Below are positions 57,233-64,000 of a stretch of DNA of 64,000 bases, one piece after another. The translations under genes and the position numbers were made by a program. This stretch comes from Gracilariopsis chorda (taxonomy: Eukaryota > Rhodophyta > Florideophyceae > Gracilariales > Gracilariaceae). The stretch covers positions 62,001-126,000 of the forward strand of contig NBIV01000221.1 of assembly GCA_003194525.1 (NCBI GenBank), in the 5' to 3' direction. The notes under the pieces were generated by a model. That model saw only the letters and a list, made by a program, of their open reading frames with translations, did no database searches and was not told the origin of the DNA. Positions within the stretch are counted from its first letter, which is position 1. Every line of letters starts with the position of its first letter.

Positions 57233-58032
57233 TTAGTTAGTCCGTTTCATGGTGTGACTGGTTATCCGCGTCAGAGCGGTGAAGGATTGTAAGCGAGTGA
57301 AGTTATTGGCTCATTTTCATCAGAACACGTGTTGCCATCACCGAACTCTCCGAATTTGGCGCACTAAGCAAGTTGGCCGCGCAGAAGTCCTCATATGCAA
57401 ATCGCTCTTCATGCCCTGGTGCATTTTCTAATGCTGTTGATATGTCTCACGACCTGTGGACTATCAGACGCAGCTATGCGTCACAGCGGATACCGTTTAG
57501 GAACCCGCCATTCATTATGTTCATTCAATTGACGGTTAGGATGTGCTCTAGGCAATTATGCTAATATCTGCAACTAAACCATTTCGTCCATTCTGTTGCT
57601 TCGAGGATGTACATTCTGTTATGATTATCTTACATACGGCAGTGTTTTCGGATACATCATCTTCACGATTTGCGCTTCCGCTTTCCGACTTTGATTAAAC
57701 CATTACGCCCTTTCTTTGCCGGTCCAAACTGCGGCCACCACGCAACATCGCTTTCGTCCTACTTCCTAAAATGCCTCTTCGAGACTCCATCTGGTATGGG
57801 TGACGTGACGTGACACACTCTGGTGTAATATAGATGAAGTTGAAAGCTGAGCTTGATCAGATTCCAGGCTGTTTACGAGTAATGGAGGTTGACAGTTGAA
57901 TGCAAACACTGGGGAACTTCTTCGGACATATTGTTCTAAGCATATCAAAGACGTTTGTTGTCTACTTTGAGTTTCCTGTTGCTCTCAAGGACGATATCCC
58001 ATTCTTAAACTGGAATGCGTTGAGAAACAAAC
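57233..58032. other. Intergenic region upstream of the kinase
   Basis: No gene recognised. It should hold the end of the previous transcript and the kinase promoter. Confidence 0.4.
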
Positions 58033-59931
58033 ATGGGATACTTCAAGGTTGGAAAGTATATCGTGAAGAGGAAGATTGGGGAGGGCGCTTTTGCAGAAGT
58101 TCGTCTAGCAGTTCACGAAGACACTGGAGAGAGGCTTGCCGTGAAGATATTCGACAGAGCATGTTTTCCGAGGCCAGACTTCGAGAAAGATATCCGACGA
58201 GAAATTCAAATCATGCAGTACTTGCATCATCCGAATATTGTGAGTATGAGAACTGTGCTTGTGACTGCGAGAAAGATATACATCTTCATGGAACTCGTAA
58301 CCGGTGGGGAGCTTTATGACGCAATCGTTCGCAATCGTCGCCTAAGCGAGTCCGTTTCACGGAGATACTTCCAACAAATTGTTGATGCACTTGTGTATTG
58401 CCACAGCAGAGGAGTGGTTCATAGAGATCTCAAACCAGAAAACTTACTTCTCGACGAAGAGGGAAATATAAAGATAACAGACTTTGGCATGTCGTTCATG
58501 AGGGAAGCCATTAAACCAGAGCTGCAGTCCAACCAGCTGCTCAAGACTCAGTGCGGTACCCCGAAATACATGGCACCTGAAATCATTGTAAGTGCAGCCG
58601 ACGGATACGACGGAGAAAAGATTGATGCTTGGGAATGTGGAATGGTGTTGTACGCCTTATTAGCAGGATACCTACCATTCCATGGGGATGATGACCTGGA
58701 AGTATTCCAGTCGATTCTGCGAGGTCGAGTGCTGTTTCCGGACCATTTTTCACCGTCGGTTCGCGACGTTCTTTCGAAGCTACTGTGCAAGGATCCTAAG
58801 CAACGTTCTAGCCTTCGAGATATTCAACTCCATCCTTGGTTCCTCATCGACTACAAAGGAGATGCAAAGAGAACGAGAAAAGAACCTCCTCCTGCTCCTC
58901 AGTTTCGCCACCCAGATGGCATAAGTTTCCACAGCCAGGTTACGGAGTCTGCTGAACCTTTTCTGAACGATATTGCGGGGCTAACAGCATGTACTCGCAA
59001 GCATCTAAGTATAAGAACAAGTCGGCAGCTTCCAGTTGCTCACGGTATGAACTTTAAAGAACCCACGAGGAAATCAAAACCTAGTCTTCGTGGTGGACAG
59101 CGCGGCGCAAAACCAAACAAGGGCAGAGTTTCAAACATTGGCCTTCGTCTTGAACAACAGCTGAAAAACGGAGTAGCAAGATTAGAGGAAACCGACAGCG
59201 GGAAAGAAGAGGTTAGTTGGCCTCAAAAACCTAAGCCCAACCCAAACATGTCCTTGTCCCTTCTTCCTTCACCACTCGAAGAGAATGTCGTAGAACTACA
59301 AGAGGTGATCTGTCATTCAGGCGATAATGTATACAGTCCTCGCGCACAGGAGACTGTTGACAAGTCTCAAAGAAGTTCAAGAGACAAAGCGGCGTTGAAG
59401 AGTAATCGCCGCCCCAATCTGTACTCTTTGCCGCCATCAACAAACCGGGATGCAGTTTCCGCCGAAGTTGATGAAATTGATGGTCCCGTTTCGTTCCGAG
59501 ATCGTCTAAAAAGTCCTTTTGGCTCAATAGCTCGAACGATCTACAACAGCGTTGGTCAGGACGGGGGCAGCTTAATGTCGAAACAGTGGAAGAACTCGAT
59601 GCGGTCCAGAGGATTACCTGGAGAAAAGGCGATCTCGTCTGCTTCTCTTAACTCTGTAGGCACATGGTTTAATGAATCTCCAACTTCGATAATGACTAAA
59701 ACGAGCCCAGTTTGTGCGGAACCGAGAATTAAGAAGTCCTCTGGTTCTCGAAGCTCCAATTCAAATCATGAATCCTCTAACACAAAGGAGCCATCGCATC
59801 GCATAGAATCTGGTCGGGGCATGCACTCGGATCAACATGATCCAACGGACGATGGCTTGTCCCCGCCGTCGTCAACATTTCGAAAACTGGCAGCGTTTCT
59901 AAACATGAAGGGTTCACTTCGACGAGACTAA
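58033..59931 (+). CDS. Ser/Thr protein kinase, SnRK/CIPK-like catalytic domain
   Basis: A single-exon 632-residue protein. The catalytic domain covers about residues 9-275: glycine loop IGEGAFAEV (15-23), AVKIF with Lys38, VTGGELYDAIV, CHSRGVVHRDLKPENLLL with catalytic Asp132, DFG at 150-152, CGTPKYMAPE, and an AGYLPF block. The sequence of these blocks is closest to plant/algal CIPK (SnRK3) and AMPK-related kinases. The 350-residue C-terminal part is Ser/Lys/Pro-rich and appears disordered; I see no NAF motif and no UBA domain, so the usual CIPK regulatory module is not evident. It would phosphorylate protein Ser/Thr in the cytosol; substrates are unknown. The ATG at 58033 is just before the domain. 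It converges with the GT14 gene (450-bp gap). Confidence 0.88.
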   Translation: MGYFKVGKYIVKRKIGEGAFAEVRLAVHEDTGERLAVKIFDRACFPRPDFEKDIRREIQIMQYLHHPNIVSMRTVLVTARKIYIFMELVTGGELYDAIVRNRRLSESVSRRYFQQIVDALVYCHSRGVVHRDLKPENLLLDEEGNIKITDFGMSFMREAIKPELQSNQLLKTQCGTPKYMAPEIIVSAADGYDGEKIDAWECGMVLYALLAGYLPFHGDDDLEVFQSILRGRVLFPDHFSPSVRDVLSKLLCKDPKQRSSLRDIQLHPWFLIDYKGDAKRTRKEPPPAPQFRHPDGISFHSQVTESAEPFLNDIAGLTACTRKHLSIRTSRQLPVAHGMNFKEPTRKSKPSLRGGQRGAKPNKGRVSNIGLRLEQQLKNGVARLEETDSGKEEVSWPQKPKPNPNMSLSLLPSPLEENVVELQEVICHSGDNVYSPRAQETVDKSQRSSRDKAALKSNRRPNLYSLPPSTNRDAVSAEVDEIDGPVSFRDRLKSPFGSIARTIYNSVGQDGGSLMSKQWKNSMRSRGLPGEKAISSASLNSVGTWFNESPTSIMTKTSPVCAEPRIKKSSGSRSSNSNHESSNTKEPSHRIESGRGMHSDQHDPTDDGLSPPSSTFRKLAAFLNMKGSLRRD

Positions 59932-60383
59932 GCGTCAAGTGTGCGACAACTGCCCTTGATATGAGGGGCAGAGGTTTCTCTTCGAATAAATGGTTCCATT
60001 GAAGTTCGAAAACCACTTTGAGAACAAGAGTAACTACGTAATGTGTGTGTCTTGGTGGGTGCACACTCCTGAAGACACGCAAGAAAAAACTGGATGGAAC
60101 ATATCTAAGTGGATCGGATGCATCCCTAAACCCATATCGTACGAATATGGATGTAAAGGGTTGCCGGGACCTACATGAGCCACCTTGCATGCGGCCAGTG
60201 CTACCAGCAAAGGAATCTATTTGCTAATTAGACTCGTACGGTACAAGAGAAAAACATCAACCTTCAAGGACTTGAACTAGTTGCAGTCTGAGGCATTCTA
60301 TGTACAACGAAAAATAACCAAACCTGAACAGCTAACGCTAAATGTCGTGATCGAACCTTTTCTTCGCTCTGTATAGTTGCGAC
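59932..60383. other. Convergent intergenic region
   Basis: It lies between the 3' ends of the kinase and GT14 genes. Nothing recognisable was seen apart from presumed transcript ends. Confidence 0.4.
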
Positions 60384-61586
60384 TCACATCATACCGTACA
60401 ACCAATGTAGATGAGCTTCCATTCGCTTTGTACTCTCATCAACCGCTCCCTCGTCAACATCTAGCCCTAGTCCGCTCATTTGGTTATCTATCCAGTCCAT
60501 GACCTCATTGTCAGGGACGGAGAATTTTCTCGCAAACCAGTGAGGTGAAGTGCGAAGTCTGTCCCAGAGAGCGTAGGAGCCGTCTGACTCGCGCAATTTG
60601 TCAATAGTGTACGGATGTTGCCCAGAAGGTTTTCCATTGACTTCCCAGTACACAGTACGCAATGAGTGAGACACGATCGTCTTGTTGAAGTCTGGGTTAT
60701 TCCAGAACAAGGAAACGTAAAAATGTTCTGAGGCATCTTGCGAGAAAGCCATCGAAAGCAACATCTTGCGAGCATATGGGCTCGAAATCATAAATTTGCA
60801 TGCTTCGCGGGTGAGAATGAGCCAACCTTCGCCTTTGACGAACTCATAGTTAAGCTTGGAAAACAAAGGAGTGGTCTGATCCAGGATGACAAGCTCGGAA
60901 TCTTGAGGCTTTTCAGACATACCCAGAGCTGTATCGACGGCAATCCTTTCAAGACGATACTCCTTTGTACGGTTCCACTGCTCCTTTGGAGACACAATGA
61001 AGAAGTTAGAGGCTCGCTCCCGCACATGAGGCATTGCAAGAATCTTACGTGGCACTTCTGGTGCTACCAACGGGTAATCAGATCCTGAGAGATTTATGAA
61101 GTAATCCCAGTGTCCGCGTTCCAGAAGATGAGAAATAGCAGCCATGTTATTCAAAACCATAGTGATGCCCCGGTATGTGACCGGCTCACGCGGCATGACC
61201 AACACATTGGAATAGCGCGGCTCGTTCTTGATTTGGGAAACAAGGGCGACAACGCGATGGGCAGGGATTTTCTTGTCAAAGTGCAAGGCGTAGAAGTTCC
61301 CAGGGTGGTGGATTCTGGACAACAAACGAGGCGTCAAGGGAAGAGATGATTCTGATATTTGAATGAAGTAGGCAATTGTTGCTTCGTCTGTAGCATCCGA
61401 CAGACGAGTAACGTTCTCTAGAGTCCATCGCTTTGCTTGCCAATGCGGTGTAAAGTTGTCTGCGCTAACAGGCGAATGTGACGGTTCCCCAATATAAGAA
61501 AACGTCGGAACGCGGGCTTGGACGCAGAGGGCAAACAGGAACATAGCGTTAAAGAGAACAACGCTTGGCCGCAAAGAACCTTTCAT
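60384..61586 (-). CDS. GT14 (core-2/I-branching) glycosyltransferase
   Basis: A single-exon 400-residue protein. GT14 enzymes are type II Golgi membrane proteins that transfer GlcNAc, xylose or, in plants, glucuronic acid onto glycans such as arabinogalactan proteins. A hydrophobic signal anchor lies at residues 7-24. Family blocks follow: IAYFIQISESSLPLTPRLL, FYALHFDKKIP, VTYRGITMVLNNMAAISHLL, the hallmark DYFINLSGSDYPLVAPEV, EGWLILTREACKFM, and SQDASEHFYVSLFWNNPDF followed by LRTVYWE and HPYTI. This is most like the plant GlcAT14 branch. The likely role is in cell-wall or mucilage polysaccharide or proteoglycan synthesis; the sugar donor cannot be read from the sequence. ATG 61586 precedes the anchor. 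Confidence 0.85.
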   Translation of the reverse strand: MKGSLRPSVVLFNAMFLFALCVQARVPTFSYIGEPSHSPVSADNFTPHWQAKRWTLENVTRLSDATDEATIAYFIQISESSLPLTPRLLSRIHHPGNFYALHFDKKIPAHRVVALVSQIKNEPRYSNVLVMPREPVTYRGITMVLNNMAAISHLLERGHWDYFINLSGSDYPLVAPEVPRKILAMPHVRERASNFFIVSPKEQWNRTKEYRLERIAVDTALGMSEKPQDSELVILDQTTPLFSKLNYEFVKGEGWLILTREACKFMISSPYARKMLLSMAFSQDASEHFYVSLFWNNPDFNKTIVSHSLRTVYWEVNGKPSGQHPYTIDKLRESDGSYALWDRLRTSPHWFARKFSVPDNEVMDWIDNQMSGLGLDVDEGAVDESTKRMEAHLHWLYGMM

Positions 61587-62675
61587 AGTTTTCGAAAGTG
61601 GTGATTGCAGTGAGCATCCAAGTAACCCGGAACGGAGCGGGAAGAAAGGTTAATGTATAGAGGCGAAAGTCACGATCTCGGTCGTTCGACGACAAGACAA
61701 GAGACAAAGGAGAGCGAAAGGGCTCGAAAGACAAGACAGGGCAGAAACCATAATGAAACATAGTTGGGCGGACAGTGGGACGGGTTTTATGGGGACGAAG
61801 GTGTGTTGGTAAGGTGGAGATGCGGGAACCACGATGTGAGCACCTTGGCAAGTTTCGTTGCAACGAAGCGGGCAGAACGGTCGTCAAACATTATTGCGAA
61901 GGAACGTGGCATTATTGGAACTGTGCCGTCGTGTTCACGGGGCAGTACGGAATAGTGGCCAACGGTGCTTTCACATAGGACGGAACAATAACTATCGGGC
62001 GATGTACGGGGGTATGTTTATACCTCCTGTACGTACATCGCGGGGCGAGCGGGCCGTAGCGGTGCGGCCAGACTGAGATCAACGTTACGTTGTGTCTGAC
62101 ACGGAAACTAACGCATGCAGCCTCTGCTAAAGATCAGACCGCTAGTGCCTCTACGTCCGGCCCTGGAAACCGTTCATCCTTTTCTCATGACAAAAGCTTT
62201 GTCTGCAGCAGCGCTCTCCAGGCTTCTGTGAAATAAACCCGATACGATGAAGCTGACAGTGTCAGCTCTGTACAGCATCGTTCTACGGTAGAACTTCTAC
62301 CCTTGTTCGGGGCTAGCGTACTGGTGTCTATCTTACACCTTTGTAAAGGGTTAGCCTCCCCTTAACCCTTACCCTTAACCCTCTACTGTGCGGTACGTCT
62401 TCGCCTGTTTTGTCGACCTAAACAATTGTGACCGCCACACAGTCAGATCGCAGTGTAGGGTTCAGCTTGTCATGTTGTAACCTTATCCTTCTAACCTTAA
62501 CCCTTTACCCTTGTTCGTTTGTACCCCCACATCTCGTCACCCTCATGCGCGCCCCAGAAGAAATGCCTCAACCTCTCTTCTGAAAACCATCCAACTCTGC
62601 CTTTGGTCAGGGCCAGTTCTCGTGAACTCCAGACTCCCCCGTGCCTCTGATGCCCTTCACTTCCGATAACGCCCA
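61587..62675. other. Divergent intergenic region with telomere-like CCCTTA tracts
   Basis: It separates the GT14 gene from the next gene, so it should hold two promoters. At 62358-62383 and 62478-62515 it carries short runs of CCCTTAA/CCCTTA units resembling degenerate telomere-type repeats. No gene recognised. Confidence 0.4.
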
Positions 62676-63443
62676 ATGTACCGTACACCCGATCTTCAAC
62701 ACTGGCACATCTTCCGAATGGCCCGCGCTTCCAGACCTCGCGTAATACCGATCATCGTCTGCGCCGTCTTTCTAGCAATCGAAACATTCCTCCTATCGAT
62801 TCGCAATGCCGTACCGCTCCGGCACGTAATCTTCGTCGTTCTCGTCACTCTCTACGCAGCCTTTGCCAATTCCTTCATACGCCGAACAAACCATTCACAA
62901 GGTCTTCTGCCTTTACCACCACGTTCACTAACACCCGTTAGAAACTCGGCTCGCCTCCTTTTCCCCTTCACCTTCATCTTCTCCCTCTTCGTACCAATAG
63001 GTCTCCTCATAACCGCCGGAACCTCTCCCATAGATGGCAAGCCCTCCCGGCTTTACCCAATCCTCACCCCGCATCTGTTTCTAATGATCGCTCAAATCCT
63101 AGTAGAAACAGTTGGCTTTGTCTTGAGTAACACGTACACCCTCTACGTACGATTTGGGCTCACCATAGCATTCGTTGTGTATCGCATCCCTGTTGCCATC
63201 GAGTGGTATCGCCATGCAGAGCAATATGCCCATTCTGGGCAGGGCGCCTTGCTCCCAGCAGCGGTTCTGCCCCTCACTCAAGCCGCGGCAATTCTAAATA
63301 TCGTGTACTGGATGTTTGCCTTGCTCTGCTTTCTTTTGCTGTACTGCTTACCAGCAATCCTCAGAGAGCCTCAACAACTGATAGCCCGCACTTCACCGAG
63401 TCCACAGAAGCCGGAATCCCGAGTCAGCGAGGAGCTTCAGTAA
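62676..63443 (+). CDS. Multi-pass membrane protein, DUF7733-like
   Basis: A 255-residue single-exon protein with about six hydrophobic segments: 23-40, 46-64, 92-112, 131-150, 157-172 and 208-230. The pattern and several positions (LLFPFTFIFSLFVPIGLLI, LTPHLFLMIAQILVETVGFV, the YRIPVAIEWYR stretch, NIVYWMFALLCFLLLYCLPA) resemble plant multi-pass proteins of the DUF7733 type, whose role is unknown. This comparison is from memory. Met15 (62718) is an alternative start because the first 14 residues are hydrophilic. The end is Ser/Pro-rich. It converges with the acyl-CoA synthetase gene. Confidence 0.65.
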   Translation: MYRTPDLQHWHIFRMARASRPRVIPIIVCAVFLAIETFLLSIRNAVPLRHVIFVVLVTLYAAFANSFIRRTNHSQGLLPLPPRSLTPVRNSARLLFPFTFIFSLFVPIGLLITAGTSPIDGKPSRLYPILTPHLFLMIAQILVETVGFVLSNTYTLYVRFGLTIAFVVYRIPVAIEWYRHAEQYAHSGQGALLPAAVLPLTQAAAILNIVYWMFALLCFLLLYCLPAILREPQQLIARTSPSPQKPESRVSEELQ

Positions 63444-63574
63444 TTGAACAACACACACTAAGCTCTGTTTTCTGAGATTCGATTCAAACGCAACCACATT
63501 GTGAAAGCTACGACTACAAACGAGCTAAATACGAATACGTGCTCATCCCTTCATCCAAACAATATAACCCTGTA

Positions 63575-64000
63575 TCACGCATACATGCTGTCAATGAGCT
63601 CTGCATACTTATGGACCACAATTCTCCTCTTCACCTTCATTGACGGTGTTAGTTCTCCGCCATCCACAGAAAAATCGTTGGGCAGCATTCTGAACTTCCG
63701 TATCTTGGCTGCATTACTGATGGCATGCTTGTTTGCTCTTTCAAGACCCTCATTGATATATTGCTCCCATGCGGAATCATTCGCGGCTTCAGCGACAGTC
63801 TTGATTTCGGGGTTTATCTCACTTGCAGGTCCTACCAGTTCCCCTTCGTCATTGATGTACGGTACTACCAAACACGATACAAACTTCTTCTTGTCGCCAA
63901 CTGCAAGCACACGCGATAGAGCAGGTAGTTCCGATCTGACTGTGGCTTCCGCCAACGCTGGGGCAACATTCTCCCCACCAGCTGTCACAATAAGTTCCTT
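63575..64000 (-). CDS. Long-chain acyl-CoA synthetase, ACSBG (bubblegum) type, C-terminal end only
   Basis: The frame is open at the right edge, so only about the last 140 residues are seen. They begin KELIVTAGGENVAPALAEAT, the conserved adenylate-forming C-terminal motif with the acyl-transfer lysine region, then AVGDKKKFVSCLVVPYIND, and end with DFSVDGGELTPSMKVKRRIV and KYAELIDSMY. This is the ACSBG pattern (GGELGPTMKLKR...KYxxxIDxFY). These enzymes activate long-chain fatty acids to acyl-CoA with ATP. The stop is at 63575. The N-terminal part lies outside the window. Confidence 0.85.
   Translation of the reverse strand, partial: KELIVTAGGENVAPALAEATVRSELPALSRVLAVGDKKKFVSCLVVPYINDEGELVGPASEINPEIKTVAEAANDSAWEQYINEGLERANKHAISNAAKIRKFRMLPNDFSVDGGELTPSMKVKRRIVVHKYAELIDSMYA

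Noticed and set aside
1-64000. tRNA, rRNA genes or CRISPR arrays
   Set aside because: No cloverleaf-like gene, rRNA motif or regularly spaced repeats were seen; tRNA-like sequence at 50919-50942 is a primer-binding site.

Overview
This window looks like nuclear DNA of an intron-poor eukaryote, most likely a red alga of the florideophyte type (Chondrus-like). That is an inference. The visible reasons are single-exon protein genes, one short spliceosomal intron (70 bp, GT...AG), plant/algal-type families (gamma-CA-like complex I subunit, GT14 glycosyltransferase, DUF7733-like membrane protein, SnRK/CIPK-like kinase), and two compact gene islands separated by a large block of decayed transposable elements. 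No bacterial operons or ribosome binding sites are seen.

Left gene island (1-9.3 kb): a DOP1/Dopey trafficking scaffold open at the left edge (+), a two-exon 21 kDa-type complex I subunit (-), and a secreted or membrane-anchored C69 dipeptidase (-). Right gene island (52.6-64 kb): a gamma-carbonic-anhydrase-like complex I protein (+), an unrecognised small protein with a Ser/Thr-rich tail (+), a Ser/Thr kinase (+), a GT14 glycosyltransferase (-), a multi-pass membrane protein (+) and the C-terminal end of an ACSBG-type acyl-CoA synthetase (-). A non-LTR retrotransposon remnant lies between the first two.

The middle (10.7-52.3 kb) is a nest of mobile elements. From left to right: a Tc1/mariner transposase gene (-) is split by Ty3/gypsy element A (11148-22656, +). 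A Ty1/copia element (-) is cut into three pieces (about 23.6-25.6, 36.1-37.4 and 49.6-51.05 kb). Ty3/gypsy element B (25633-36090, -) sits in its integrase region with target duplication ATGAA, and B's 3' LTR itself holds a 921-bp solo LTR of another family (D, duplication GAGGG). The other gap in copia holds a reversed solo LTR of family B (48222-49576) that was hit by a solo LTR of family A (duplication CCATC) and by Ty3/gypsy element C (37367-48219, +, duplication GGTGT). A TTAA-flanked inverted-repeat DNA transposon (51127-52276) closes the block. A, B and C are chromodomain Ty3/gypsy elements with very similar primer-binding and polypurine sites; all have broken reading frames.

The most interesting observation is a long antisense gene between pol and the 3' LTR in both A and C, read opposite to gag-pol. 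The two copies share motifs in the same order at the protein level and keep a long open frame, so it looks like a conserved accessory gene of this retrotransposon group. A comparable gene could not be found in B, whose 3' region instead holds three imperfect direct repeats.
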